Positions 28,967 to 39,292 of a DNA stretch of 64,000 nt are shown here, one piece after another. This DNA comes from Symbiodinium kawagutii (lineage: Eukaryota > Sar > Dinophyceae > Suessiales > Symbiodiniaceae): assembly GCA_009767595.1 (NCBI GenBank), contig VSDK01003906.1, positions 204,269 to 268,268 on the forward strand, in the 5' to 3' direction. The position numbers and the translations under genes are program-made. Each line of letters opens with the position of its first letter. Position 1 is the stretch's first letter. The notes beneath the pieces are model-generated. The model saw only the letters and a program-made list of their open reading frames with translations. It was not told the DNA's origin and made no database searches.

Positions 28967-29456
28967 TTTGGGGGTGAACCAACCAACCCATGCTTAGATA
29001 ATTAGCTGATAAATGGCTAATAATAGGGGATAGTAACCCATGGATAGTGACCCCATATGCAACCCATGATTCATACCCATTGCACCATTATTAAGCATCA
29101 TTTAACCATTATTTATTAACCAATACTAACCATTACTAATTAACCATTATTAGCTTACTGTTAGTGATGGTTAGTAGCCGTGATTACTTAAAACCATTAC
29201 TAACCATCAGTTTGACTACTTATTACTTCTTACTTCTTACTTATTACTTATTACTTGTAAGTACTAACTGGTTAGTAGATTTTAGTAACAATGATACTGT
29301 TAGTGAAGCAAAATCTAAGCATTATCAACCAATACTAACCATTATTAACCATTATATACCAATTATGGTTCGATTTTGCCCCATCTAACCATAAATTAGT
29401 AATCATGGTTACTAACCATTTCTAACCATTGTCAAAGCATCATGTTGCCCCCCCAG
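28967..29456 (+). repeat. A+C-rich intron arm
   Basis: AACCATTATTAACCAATACTAACC words, with a TTACTTATTACTTC tract at 29216-29260. It ends at the CCCCCCAG acceptor of the next exon. Confidence 0.5.
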
Positions 29457-29557
29457 GGTCCCTGGGTCCAGCGGTGCTCTGCCACAGGAGATCATCACTG
29501 GCGCATTCGACTCCCAGTCCCTGGGGATCGGTGCCTCGGCAGGGAACGGGTGCGTTG
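29457..29557 (+). CDS. putative coding exon, good splice signals
   Basis: CCCCCCCAG|GG on the left and GTTG|GTAGGG on the right. It reads VPGSSGALPQEIITGAFDSQ then SLGIGASAGNGCV. Small-residue-rich; the GIGASAGNG stretch recalls a glycine-rich loop but no named motif fits. The downstream intron begins G+T-rich. Confidence 0.55.
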
Positions 29558-30290
29558 GTAGGGGAGGATCCATCCCCCTGATGTGGTTGCGTAGCAGGGG
29601 ATGAACTTGTGACTTGGGAAGGGAGGTTGGTGATTAATTAACTTATATAGTGATGAACTTGGTGATGAACTTGGTGCTGAACTTGTAGGGGATGATAGCG
29701 ACTGAATGGTTGGTTAGACAACAATGGTTCATTGAACAATCATGGTTAATTAAGCAGTTAATAGCCAACAAGAATGCTTAAACAGTTATGGTTCATTGGG
29801 GAGAAACTGGGATAACAACACTTTATGGGATTAGATAACTTGTGGGACCGCAATAGGGGAAATAACCCAGAACCCACAACAATGGTTGAACAGTCATGGC
29901 GAATGGGGATAATAACCACCAACCAGTCATGCATGTACAGTACTGTATGCATGGTCACGTTTGAGCATGTAGAGATTTTGTAGTTATTTTTTGGAGATAT
30001 TTACACATACACTGTGTATGGTATACAAACAGGTTTTTCATGAGTGCATTTATGTATGGTCTTCTTACATTTACATACAGTATCTACCAACACAACACCA
30101 AACACATGTCACATATATATTGTTCTTTATGTACCCAGCAGGAAATCCATTGCTACTAGTAGTGATTACTGAACGACTACTACGAATGAATCCCTGAGAA
30201 GAATGACGGGAAGATTCTTGCACTCTGTAGTGTGATGGACGTGTTTCTGGACGAAAGCAGTGGCACTTACATGAGAATCTAAGATGTGAA
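29558..30290. other. intron-like, no exon seen
   Basis: Starts with GGTTGGTGATTAATTAAC and GATGAACTTGGTGATGAACTTGG repeats (29620-29690), then AT-rich sequence. No complete mobile element. Confidence 0.4.
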
Positions 30291-30298
30291 CAGATTCA

Positions 30299-30496
30299 TT
30301 GGAGAGGAATCTGCTATTGTTGCTGCCTGGCTCGCTTGTTTTATTTGCTGCATTCCTTTGTGCGCCATTGATCCAAACTGAAAGTCTTGCTTTCTCTGAG
30401 ATTTTTTCACATGTTCATTGTCGCGGGCAGTTGACATATGCCCTGTACCCTGTCAAGGGGTCGCGCGTTAGCTCTGCAAGTCCATACGTGGGTTAA
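30299..30496 (+). CDS. uncertain ORF with hydrophobic N-terminus
   Basis: 65 codons; MERNLLLLLPGSLVLFAAFL would be a signal peptide or membrane segment. The -1 frame is also hydrophobic and closes at 30370, so the hydrophobicity may be compositional. Confidence 0.25.
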   Translation: MERNLLLLLPGSLVLFAAFLCAPLIQTESLAFSEIFSHVHCRGQLTYALYPVKGSRVSSASPYVG

Positions 30497-30499
30497 AAC

Positions 30500-30957
30500 T
30501 CATCGAACTTTGCTCGCAACTGGTGACAATCACCATGTTCGTAGGGGCTAGTTCACCCACCATAGAAAGATATAGAGGGTTCATTGCGTTCTTTTACCAA
30601 ACTTGAGTGAACTAAAGTTTTTAAGCCCAGCTAGTTCCACATCAAGTTGCCAACCCTCTGGAAAACTAACCTGGAATCTAAGCTAATCACCAGTTTACAT
30701 CGTTAAACCAGCTCTTTTTTTGCTGGATATTGATATTCAAGGCAACCAGGGCAATGTCTACCAGAGTCCCAGGATTTACCACCAACCAGTATCAACCACC
30801 ATTTACATCCATTTACCACTATCAACTGCGCAGTTGAACACCCCATGAATCCCACTATTAATCAACCATTATCAACCACTCTCAACTACAGTCAATCATT
30901 GACTTCTATGGTTAGTTTACCACTGTGTAACAACTGCTATGTTTCCGTGCCTGGCAG
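30500..30957 (+). other. intron, A+C-rich toward the acceptor
   Basis: From about 30770 the + strand is dominated by ATCAACCACCATTTACATCC-type words, ending at CCTGGCAG before the next exon. Confidence 0.45.
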
Positions 30958-31052
30958 CGTGCTGAGGTGGCGCTCATGTCATCGCACTTCGGCAGCCTTG
31001 CTTGTTCGAGCCGGCGGCTCCATGGTCAGAGGCGCGTCATGGAAACTGGCGG
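30958..31052 (+). CDS. putative coding exon
   Basis: CTGGCAG|CG on the left and GGCG|GGTGAAA or GCGG|GTGAAA on the right. It reads RAEVALMSSHFGSLACSSRR then LHGQRRVMETG. Another + frame across it is open. Downstream intron is G+T-rich. No family recognised. Confidence 0.5.
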
Positions 31053-31780
31053 GTGAAAATGGTGCAGAATGGTAACTAACTAGTATTCTTTGAAGCGACC
31101 ACGATTCAGGATAGATGATGGTTAATTACCATTATTTGGTTACTTCATGATAGATTCCTTAACCACTATAGTGGTTGATAGTCAGTATTGTTTAAAGGTG
31201 ATGCTTACTTCATGATGCTTAAACCATCTTAATCCTGACCAATGAGATGCTTAAACCTGTGGAAAGTTGAGCGGCTTCGTCGGCTATTTCCAACCATTAT
31301 CTTTGCATAAAGTCACCTACTTGTGCATCCATTCTTCCCTGCAACTCTGTGAGTCCTCCTCGTCTCTGTCTCGGGGTCCTGGTGCGTCTTGTACTGTTGT
31401 CAAGATCCCCTTTTTGCAGATTGCTTCATTACCAGCTTTCGCTGCTGCAAATTAGTACGTTTCATCATTCCCTGCTGAGTCTCGCGCGCGGCTCTCAGAG
31501 CATCAGGCGGCAAAACAGTGTTCTGATTAGTTATGATCCTGGGCGGATTCGATGGAGTATACTCTACCCATGATGTCCCAAGCAATCTGACCCAGTTGAC
31601 CAGTATTGTTTGAGGATGCACAGCACTCGTTGTTGGTCATTTACTCGGAGCCACCTTGTTACTGTTTGTTGACGATAGACAATTATCATGGAGAAAATAT
31701 ATAAATAGAACTGTATAGTCATGTATTTTCAGATAATTTCATTTAATGTCATGTATCTACTTTGTACCATATATTTATAA

Positions 31781-32005
31781 CTTATAATCGTATGTTGGTT
31801 CCCCACTGCGGCTGTTTCAACTGTTCGTTCAGGACAGATCCTGGTTATCTCTGGTCGATGCAGTGCCAAGCAGCTGTGCTGCACAGGAAAAGATGCCTCA
31901 GATGAAGTTCCAGGCGGGTGCGATCAGCAGGGGCAGTGCAGGCAGCTCCCAGTGGAATATCAGGGAGGGAGATCATTGGCAGTGAAGTGCTATTGGTGGA
32001 TTTGA
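31781..32005 (+). CDS. putative coding exon, cysteine-rich; two frames open
   Basis: A 74-codon frame between TAA and TGA reads SGQILVISGRCSAKQLCCTG then KDASDEVPGGCDQQGQCRQL and ends KCYWWI, with seven cysteines in all. A second frame over 31808-31986 reads EKMPQMKFQAGAISRGSAGS and is also credible. No ATG in either. Function unknown. Confidence 0.4.
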   Translation, partial: LIIVCWFPTAAVSTVRSGQILVISGRCSAKQLCCTGKDASDEVPGGCDQQGQCRQLPVEYQGGRSLAVKCYWWI

Positions 32006-32299
32006 CATTGCCATGTTAGTTTACCTAAGTGCTATTTCAGTGCCGTGGAATACAAGCAGTATCTAACTTAGTAGCTAATATTTGACTATTTTGACTGGTT
32101 CACTGGGGGCCTGCTTGTCGCATTCTGGAGACTTACACTCTGGAAAACGTAGGAGCACCCAATAATGGCTGCTTTCCATGTGTTCTTTCAAGGTCCATGT
32201 TATTGTAGTCAACAGTCATTGAACATCATAATGCATAATAGACCTTTATATATGTCACCATTACAATCAACAAGTATATGATATGTATCTCAACTTTCT

Positions 32300-32440
32300 T
32301 ACGCATGATATATCAACCGTTGCAGTTAACCATTATAGACAGTGAACCATGATACTGAACCATTCTATGACCATTCTCTAGCCATGGTCGATCATAAGCC
32401 ATTCAGAACGCCGTTTGATCAACCATCTCCCATCCTCATC
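32300..32440 (+). repeat. A+C-rich intron arm
   Basis: AACCATTATAGACAGTGAACC and ATCAACCATCTCCCATCC words directly before the ORF at 32446. Confidence 0.4.
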
Positions 32441-32445
32441 CAGTC

Positions 32446-32700
32446 ATGATCAGCAGCTTGCTGCTGCTTTTGATGGGTGAGCTGCTCCGCCTGAGCGCGA
32501 CCTTTCACTCGCTGGTTTTGAAGCAGTCAACCATGTCACAGGCTCGCAATGTCATGAGCATTGAGAATGCTGTCGACAAACATCGGAGGAGCTTTGAGAT
32601 GCTGTTGGGTCATCGGCTGTCGACAGCTTGTGAACAGTGCTTTGTAGGCAAAGGCCCTAGAAACAAGAGCCCACTCTCGACTCAAACCGGCTGTGCTTAA
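32446..32700 (+). CDS. putative exon or ORF, helical
   Basis: 84 codons: MISSLLLLLMGELLRLSATF then HSLVLKQSTMSQARNVMSIE, closing at TAA. The first 25 codons are the most coding-like and could end at a GAAGCAG border. A short hydrophobic start could be a signal anchor. Family unknown. Confidence 0.35.
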   Translation: MISSLLLLLMGELLRLSATFHSLVLKQSTMSQARNVMSIENAVDKHRRSFEMLLGHRLSTACEQCFVGKGPRNKSPLSTQTGCA

Positions 32701-32970
32701 TAACTTAATCAAACTACTCTGAGGGTTCCCATATTTGCTTGCGTGTATGAGATTGCGAGAGGGTTTGTCCACTCATAAGGCCCAACTTGTTTGCCCTGGT
32801 TTGCTTGTTACTGTATCACACGAATTTGGGAGCTGACAATCTTGCTTGGGTTTCACAGTTGCAGCTCAAACATCATGCTTTGGGCGATACATCCACAATT
32901 GAGAGGCACTTCAACAGGAGAAATGCAACTGTTGCAAGCCACATTTGATAGACATTGGTGATGTCATCAA

Positions 32971-33270
32971 TTGGTCCTTTTTGAGCCTTGCCTTTCGCAG
33001 TCCCCGCGCATCCGCAGGACGATTCTGGATGGAGAGCCGCAGAAATTGGGTGTGCGCTTTGATGAGCCAGCGACTGAGGGGGGAAAGCAGGGGCCAGTTC
33101 ACCTTGTTTGGTCGTTTGGTGTAGCCCGGTTCAGGCGTAGTTCCAGGTTCAATGTTGCATATTGTTGCATCCCTTTTGATGGTCGGCATTTTATTGATCT
33201 CATGATAGGTTTTGGGTGGGTTCGTGAGCAAAGAGTCTACACCCCAAGCCAGGAACGGCCGGATCATTAG
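32971..33270 (+). CDS. putative coding exon or ORF, unknown protein
   Basis: 99 codons, including SPRIRRTILDGEPQKLGVRF then DEPATEGGKQGPVHLVWSFG and VARFRRSSRFNVA. Balanced charge and coding-like codons up to about 33150. The - strand (32911-33387) is open for 158 codons but less regular. Family unknown. Confidence 0.4.
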   Translation: MVLFEPCLSQSPRIRRTILDGEPQKLGVRFDEPATEGGKQGPVHLVWSFGVARFRRSSRFNVAYCCIPFDGRHFIDLMIGFGWVREQRVYTPSQERPDH

Positions 33271-33653
33271 ATTGTTCATGTTTCGATATTTGATATCTAT
33301 ATGGCAGAAAGTCCATATCCAAATTATGCGCTTCATGATTGGAACATATTGAGCAGCTTTTGATTTGTCGGAAATTCCATGTGGCAAGTGAATCTACTTG
33401 ATTGTAACGATCACCATCAAAGACATGACTTACCCTTCTTCTCAATACCAGTATCAACCAATATTTGTCCTTATATTTATTATCAGGAATTAGCATGAAT
33501 TGACCATTTTACGTTATTATGATTGAACAATTAATGACCGTTCCAAAACGATATGTTTTGTCATCTTTTGTCAAATTGTTCGTATAATATCAACTATGAT
33601 TGAGATTTATTCACCCAAACTGGTCATGAAGAAACAGCTGATTTTCCAGGCAC

Positions 33654-33851
33654 TTGCAATCGGAGAATTCACCGAGCTGCATTTGCTGTGGCCGTGGAGC
33701 CCAGTTTGCGCTGCGCCTAGGCGCCTACCTCTACGCAGCATTCGTCAGAAGTACGGTGATCGCAAGACGGACAGGAAACTGGAGGCGGAACTGGAGGATG
33801 TACATGGCCAGCGTCCATGATCAAAACACCAGCCAGAATTTTCAGATATAG
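33654..33851 (+). CDS. putative coding exon; two frames credible
   Basis: One frame reads AQFALRLGAYLYAAFVRSTV then IARRTGNWRRNWRMYMASVH, like a membrane helix with a basic flank. Another (33596-33820) ends IRQKYGDRKTDRKLEAELED. Codon use does not decide between them. GC-rich and clearly distinct from the flanks. Confidence 0.35.
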   Translation: MQSENSPSCICCGRGAQFALRLGAYLYAAFVRSTVIARRTGNWRRNWRMYMASVHDQNTSQNFQI

Positions 33852-33892
33852 CTGGCGAACTACCATTGTTAAATGTAAGAGGTTACTAATAT

Positions 33893-33993
33893 GATGGTTT
33901 CTCAAAATAGCGGGTCCCCAAAGTTATGCACGATTGATTTTTAAAAATGATGGATGAAAACTGGGAGCACCCCCATTTCGAGAATTACTCATA
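33893..33993. mobile_element. family 2 element
   Basis: ATGGTTTCTCAAAATAGCGGGTCCCC left and GGGAGCACCCCCATTTCGAGAATTACTC right; the right end is diverged. Confidence 0.6.
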
Positions 33994-34079
33994 TCAATTA
34001 ATTAATCATAGACATAGAGCCAAGTAGTGCCACTATATATGGATATATTGATTAATATATTCCAAACATATATATACAT

Positions 34080-34440
34080 GAATGTATATATATATATATA
34101 TATGTAAATATATGTGCATATATGTGCACATGTAGATGTTGTGTTTACTTGCCATGCCGCAGAATGCAATAGCGGAAGTTTCCGAAATAAGAAATGTATA
34201 GGAGATGGGGACTGTTTGCAAGGCATGGATGGCAAAGCGATCCCCTGAGTGTCAAACACTTGGGATCCGTTTGCCTACCTCTCTGTCTATCGATCTATCT
34301 CTGTATTTGTCTACCTATCTATCAGTTTGTCTCTCTATCTCTCTCTCTATCTCTCAATCAATCTCTCTGTCTATTTGTCTATGTATCCATCTATCTATCT
34401 GTCTGTCTATCTGTCTGTCTGTCTGATAGCCTTTTATCTA
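34080..34440. repeat. TA and CTAT/CTGT microsatellites
   Basis: (TA)n-rich at 34081-34105 with TATGTGCATATATG, then a (CTAT/CTCT/CTGT)n tract at about 34275-34432. Frames giving poly-LS or poly-YI are artefacts. Confidence 0.9.
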
Positions 34441-34473
34441 CCCCCAAAACCATGGTCCCGACCCAGTTTCTAA

Positions 34474-34589
34474 GTGGGGCTGCACATCCGTTCGTATCAG
34501 CAGGGCCGCACAGGGCTTTCCCACCCAGCCGCGAAGGTGAAGGCTCCGCCTATTTCTTTCCGCAGCGACGAAGAGTATCAGGAGGAGAG
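34474..34589 (+). CDS. putative coding exon
   Basis: After CGTATCAG or CAGCAG the frame reads GRTGLSHPAAKVKAPPISFR then SDEEYQEER, ending at GAGAG|GTGAAG. The competing frame (ending at 34613) is less regular. Probably an exposed, charged segment; family unknown. Confidence 0.5.
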
Positions 34590-34640
34590 GTGAAGATGGC
34601 TGGAGGAAGGTGAGATCCGTAGTCATAGTGGTATGGCTAT

Positions 34641-34738
34641 GGCTATGGGTCAAGCAGTTAACCAACCAACCAATGGCTATAATGGTTAATGATAGGAGAT
34701 AACAACCAACGATAATGGGGGATATACCAGCTATATAT
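34641..34738 (+). mobile_element. family 1 long form, left part
   Basis: GGCTATGGGTCAAGCAGTTAACCAACCAACC followed by GGTTAATGATAGGAGATAAC. This companion segment also precedes the copies at 38933, 56555 and 62560, suggesting a longer composite element. Confidence 0.6.
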
Positions 34739-34840
34739 GGCCCTGGGTCAATATCAACTAACCATAATGGAGAATAATAAGCAACAATTTTGAACGGAAA
34801 TGGTTAATGAACCAGGGGTACAAGGTTTTGACCCACAGCC
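34739..34840 (+). mobile_element. family 1 MITE with ATAT target duplication
   Basis: GGCCCTGGGTCAA and TTGACCCACAGCC ends; ATAT at 34735-34738 and 34841-34844. Confidence 0.8.
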
Positions 34841-34888
34841 ATATGTGATAAGAATGATGATGGGCCGCCCTCAATTCTACCTGCTTAG

Positions 34889-35005
34889 CTTTCGTGATTT
34901 GCGACGAGGACAAGGGAACCTATGAGTCTCTGTCTGACTTCATGAATGCTGTGCGGAGGTCTGCCGAATGGAGAGGTTTCGCCAGGCTGCGTACCAAAAT
35001 TTATG
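34889..35005 (+). CDS. putative coding exon, well supported
   Basis: CTGCTTAG acceptor, then FVICDEDKGTYESLSDFMNA and VRRSAEWRGFARLRTKIY, with a donor-like GGGTGAC at the end. Codons are typical of the other islands, and charge and hydrophobicity are balanced as in a folded domain. I do not recognise the family. Confidence 0.6.
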
Positions 35006-35257
35006 GGTGACTATATAGACCGTTTAATAACCTCAGATAATCCTGAATTTCTGGGTGATTGAACGACCTGGATTACAGTAATTAGTTGTAAGATAGTCAT
35101 GGTGACTCAACAACCAATTGATAACAATTGGTTAAGTGGTGAACTAAGTGTCTATTACTATCAATCAATCATGGGTTAAACTGCCGGTTGACTAGGTATG
35201 GCTATGGTTGCCGTGCCACTTTTGATTGAGACTATGGAGCCATCATGTTTGAATGAG

Positions 35258-35677
35258 CTAAGGCATGATGACGGCCAATATTTGTGGTTGCCATGAAAGG
35301 ATGGAGTCCCATCCAACTGGCCAGAGATTGCAGAGGAGTCGTGATTTCAAGAATCCTACTGACAAACAATTACCGAAACGGTTGTATATCAGAAAATGTA
35401 TTGGGCTATCTAGTTGGTGTATCCCAACATCATAGTTGGTTGAGTACTTTCTATCAATGATCAACAGTATTTGATACGTACACAATACATTGTTGCATGA
35501 GCATTCATTGATACACATGATGCATATCAGCATTCCAAAAATGCGAGAATCCCCAAAAATCATACAGCATCTAGTACTATTTTCATAACAATCAGCATAT
35601 ATCCTATAAAGGGCCATTATCGCACCCATTGATGGCAATACTCCCCAAGGTTCCCTAGCAATAACCAGCTTCACCAT
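35258..35677 (-). CDS. uncertain long ORF
   Basis: 139 codons on - (MVKLVIAREPWGVLPSMGAI...). AT-rich with no codon bias or splice context. It may be a chance ORF. Confidence 0.15.
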   Translation of the reverse strand: MVKLVIAREPWGVLPSMGAIMALYRIYADCYENSTRCCMIFGDSRIFGMLICIMCINECSCNNVLCTYQILLIIDRKYSTNYDVGIHQLDSPIHFLIYNRFGNCLSVGFLKSRLLCNLWPVGWDSILSWQPQILAVIMP

Positions 35678-35697
35678 GAAGCACTGCTAGCCACCAG

Positions 35698-35812
35698 GTC
35701 TCGCAACCCATTGCCGCCAGGCCACTGACCAAGCCAAGCCAAGGTGCGGTCAACGCGAAGAGGTGGTGTCGTTGTGGTGAGGTGTGCCTTAGAAACTGTG
35801 GGGAACGTGGAT
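35698..35812 (+). CDS. putative coding exon, Cys-containing
   Basis: CCACCAG acceptor, then VSQPIAARPLTKPSQGAVNA and KRWCRCGEVCLRNCGERG, closing at TGA. A GTGGTG donor-like site at 35763 may end it before the cysteine cluster WCRCGEVCLRNC. Family unknown. Confidence 0.45.
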
Positions 35813-35816
35813 GACA

Positions 35817-35914
35817 CTGGCTGGTGGCTTCAAAGATTTTTTATTTTCCCTAGTAATGATCAACAAGTAGTTGGTTGAAAAATATTTTTCATAGGGTTTG
35901 AAACTACCAACTAG
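35817..35914. mobile_element. family 3 MITE with GACA target duplication
   Basis: CTGGCTGGTGGCTTCAAA and TTTGAAACTACCAACTAG inverted ends; GACA at 35813-35816 and 35915-35918. Core TTTTCCCTAGTAATGATCAACAA is shared with the copy at 42848. Confidence 0.8.
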
Positions 35915-36350
35915 GACAGGTTGGTGGTTTTGATCATTTGTTGTTAGTTTATGGGATGGTTGGACTGACTAAGTTTTTTTGTGGATGACTGCAGCCAGGG
36001 GCTGCGCTGCGTGGATCCCTTTCCTGGCAGAAAAATGAATCATCCCTCAGTTTCAAAAGGTCTCAATGATGGTGGTTAGGTTGTTTGGATGATTCATAAC
36101 CACCAACCAGATGAAACCCTGGGAGATGTGATGGTGAATGAGCTGGTAAATCAGCTGATTTATATAATTGGCGGGTGATGGTATGTGACGGTCAATCAGA
36201 ATGGAAGATGCGGCCGAGAAAGGCTAAGCATGTACACAATAATGGCTGTTAGATGCTGTTAGTAAGCAACACCAATGCTAGCTGAATGTGTGAAAATGAT
36301 TCATAGTTGTTAGTCGTGATCAATGATAGGTGTGAAGGTGAGCCAACCAG

Positions 36351-36620
36351 ATGGGCAACGGTAAGAAGTGGTTTCTAATGGTTGATAAGCGATGGCTGAT
36401 GATGGTGGGTTGGAACACCTGGTACGTAGAGAATTGCAAAGGCATTCTGGACACCATACACAACCCGCGAAAACAAGAGAGGTTCACAAGCGCTTTGACC
36501 CTGTTGTCAGCATTTGCAGACGTCGCAACGCATGCAAGCATAAATGGTCAATTATCCAGCACACTACCAGTATTCATTATTGACCGTCATCAAGCATCAC
36601 TAAGCGTCATTGATTCATGA
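36351..36620 (+). CDS. uncertain ORF
   Basis: 89 codons (MGNGKKWFLMVDKRWLMMVG ... GILDTIHNPRKQERFTSALT). The start is TGATGG-type intron sequence; only 36430-36540 looks coding. Confidence 0.2.
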   Translation: MGNGKKWFLMVDKRWLMMVGWNTWYVENCKGILDTIHNPRKQERFTSALTLLSAFADVATHASINGQLSSTLPVFIIDRHQASLSVIDS

Positions 36621-36909
36621 TTTTTTTTGAACACTCAACATAATCAATTTGAACATGGATAGAAACGAACCAGCTGATTCACCATCCCCCATTTTCGATT
36701 GGTATTGGTCGGTGGTTGGCTGACCAAACACCATCTTTGGAGTGCATCAAATCTCTGATTCACCTCATCTCATCACCGGAGCTGCACAGCCACGATCAGA
36801 GGTTCTGATTGGAACCATTCGCAGCACCTGAATTCCATGCAGAACAAGACCAATTGCTTAAAGAGCCTTGGCTCATCCGTGCTTTCCAGATTTGGCGAGG
36901 AGCTGATTT

Positions 36910-37006
36910 TGTGCTTTCTCATAGGCGACCCCAAAATGGATGGTTTACTACTACGCATGGTTAATATTGGATGATTTGGGGGTTACCCCTATTTTGAGAA
37001 ACCACC
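36910..37006. mobile_element. family 2 MITE
   Basis: TGTGCTTTCTCATAGGCGACCCC left and GGGGGTTACCCCTATTTTGAGAAACCACC right; flanks ATTT and GTTT. Confidence 0.75.
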
Positions 37007-37187
37007 GTTTCATAAGCTTTGCAACTTGTAGAATGTCGCAGACCAATAAACATAGGTCGACGTCCACTACTTGAGTTACTCCACATTTTTGCAAAACAAC
37101 AAATGGTGGCCAACGGCCATCATAACAAGCGACGCAAATTGTTGTACTTGAGCATCCTTTGAAGCCACAACAGTTTTAGAGTGACAG

Positions 37188-37283
37188 CTACGCCGCGCCA
37201 AGGAGCAGCCAAGGAAAAGCCTGGCAGGCCGCTTCAATGTTGTTTTGCATGGCTGCTTTTGTCAACTTTGTGATCGATGGTGA
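37188..37283 (+). CDS. putative coding exon, Cys-rich end
   Basis: After GTGACAG the frame reads LRRAKEQPRKSLAGRFNVVL then HGCFCQLCDRW and TGA. CxCxxxC-like spacing could bind a metal, but no named motif is complete. Another frame (ATPRQGAAKEKPGRPLQ) is open; codon third positions favour the first. Confidence 0.4.
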   Translation, partial: LRRAKEQPRKSLAGRFNVVLHGCFCQLCDRW

Positions 37284-37876
37284 TGTAAATCTCGCGGGTG
37301 GCTTCAAACGTCGATATCTCTTTAGATCTCACTGTACCTCATTTAACCTCTATATCTATAGCTGTTTGGGTAATCTCTCCATGTGATGTGTATGATTATT
37401 TACATATATACGGTTTCTATCGATTGGATGATTGCTTCAAATGGCTGTCGGTTTCTTCCCAACCTGAAGCTTTTGCAGGTGCAACATAGTGTCATTCACA
37501 TTGCGTGCTGACGACTAATTTTGGTTGCACTGCTTTTCGCAGCTGAGGGATGTTGATCAGCTTGTTGGTATGGGTAATTGCTGTCAACTGTCATCAATCA
37601 TTTGGTAGTCAAACATCAACCATTGCTACGTAGGGATATTGGTCTATCATCAATGATGGACAGCAATGACCAATCATTGGCAAAGATGGATACCGATGTT
37701 TGACTTAACTTATTGTTTGCCCATCATTATTGCTTATTTGTTATCAACAACCATCGGTCATTCTTTTCAGTATTGGTTCACCTTTCCTGTTGTTGATGAT
37801 CATGTCAACATCTCAATAGGCTTTTTTCCCAGCCATCACTAAGCAGTATGAACCATCACTAAGCATCACTCCGCAG

Positions 37877-37930
37877 GCAGCTAGCGGCAAGCCAGAGAGA
37901 TTGATCAGCTATGAGGCACCAAGCATCGGC
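37877..37930 (+). CDS. micro-exon with strong splice signals
   Basis: CTCCGCAG|GCA on the left, GGC|GTGAGG on the right: 54 nt, 18 codons, symmetric phase 0. It reads AASGKPERLISYEAPSIG. Preceded by A+C-rich (GAACCATCACTAAGCATCAC) and followed by G+T-rich intron arms; that switch is how I located it. Confidence 0.55.
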
Positions 37931-38370
37931 GTGAGGAGATGATGTGAGCGGTTGCACTTATGGTTGTAGCTGATGTAAGGCCGATGTAATGCTGATGTAA
38001 GGCTGATAGGAGGCTGATATAAGGTGGGATGTCTTGTATTTGATTTGATGGTTGATGATTATGTTTTCAAGTGGTTGCATCTGATGTAAGGCTGATGAAA
38101 CGGTGGTGTTTGCTCTACAATCATCAACTGATAGTTGTAACTGATCTAATCATCAACTCTTGGAAAGTGGCTGATGTTTCAAGGTTGGCTGGTAAGTGGC
38201 TGAATTACCACCATTTTGTTGATAGTGATGATCAATTGATGGCTCATTGATACCAGGTTCAAACATGATCAAATTCGCTGATTCAACTGATCGTCAATCA
38301 TGATTTGTTGGTTTGAGTGTAATTGATGGTGACTCATCAGCAAGTAATGACTAGGCTTTAGGGTTTACCA
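37931..38370 (+). repeat. G+T-rich intron arm with CTGATGTAAGG units
   Basis: GCTGATGTAAGGCCGATGTAATGCTGATGTAAGG tandem units at 37970-38025, then TGATGG-rich sequence. No coding island. Confidence 0.6.
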
Positions 38371-38684
38371 TAATTTGTTAGCTATGGTCCATGGTTCAAT
38401 GTAGCTGGACAATATCGAACTGGGACCTGTCCTTGCCTGTGTTGCAACTAGCAATCTGAATCAACAATCTACTCGTAACAATTTGCATCCAAACTTTTAA
38501 GGCTGAAGAAAAGGCGGCAACAATATGCAACAATCATAGCTGATTGTCAGTGGTGGTTAGTTTGGGCCAACATTTGAGACCAATACATGATCAATACGGA
38601 TAATGAAAACAAGTCGAAGGCAATAGCAGCCCTACTATTAGCCATAATGATCCCTTCAAACAACATAGAAACCCGAGAAAAAAT

Positions 38685-38815
38685 ATGGCAACCAAATTTG
38701 TTCAACCAGCCGTGCCCATTCGCGCCAGGCACCTTCCTCTGCGCGTAGCTGGCAGAAGGATGGAGCAGAGTGGCAGCCGAGCCAAGGGTGGCTGCGGCTA
38801 TGGGATGCTATGGGT
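38685..38815 (+). CDS. putative exon, frame uncertain
   Basis: One frame reads QPAVPIRARHLPLRVAGRRM then EQSGSRAKGGCGYG; another, after TGGCAG, reads KDGAEWQPSQGWLRLWDAM. GC-rich island just before a family 1 long-form element. Confidence 0.3.
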
Positions 38816-38819
38816 CAGC

Positions 38820-38932
38820 ACCAACCCATGGCTATATGGGATTAGCCAACCAAGCAATGGCGATTTCTAGCTGGTTAATGGCTAATGATAGGGGATAACC
38901 ACCAACAACAGTAGTGGATGTACCAACTATAT
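38820..38932 (+). mobile_element. family 1 long form, left part
   Basis: GGTCAGCACCAACCCATGG and AGCTGGTTAATGGCTAATGATAGGGGATAACC, matching the companion segments at 34641, 56430 and 62449. Confidence 0.55.
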
Positions 38933-39046
38933 GGCTATGGGTCAAGCAGTTGACCAGCAATGATTGGGGATAATAAGCAACCGTTTTATAGGGAAAACAA
39001 TGGTTGATGATGGGGAGCCGGGGGTACAGGGTTTTGACCCGCAGCC
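38933..39046 (+). mobile_element. family 1 MITE
   Basis: GGCTATGGGTCAAGCAGTTG left and TTGACCCGCAGCC right; flanks ATAT and GTAT. Confidence 0.8.
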
Positions 39047-39292
39047 GTATGATTAGGGCTATGAGATCCAATGGCTATATGAGTGGCTACGTAAATATGG
39101 CTATATGAGTTGTCACTTCTCTGAAACATGGATACCAACAATACCAACAGCTAGACGAGTCTGTTCATATTTGAGATGTTCGCCAGAGGTACAGGTCGCA
39201 CAGAGATGAATTCTGTAAGTTGCCTTTCTAGTTCCTTTTGTCATTGGTGCAAACCCTTCAACAAAGAGGCAGAAATGATGAAATGAACCTAC

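Noticed and set aside
32911-33387. 158-codon - strand frame
   Set aside because: The + strand frame (32971-33270) has more coding-like codons over the GC-rich part; the - frame extends into AT-rich sequence without bias. Not fully excluded.
34194-34473. L/S/I-rich frames
   Set aside because: Translations of the CTAT/CTGT microsatellite.
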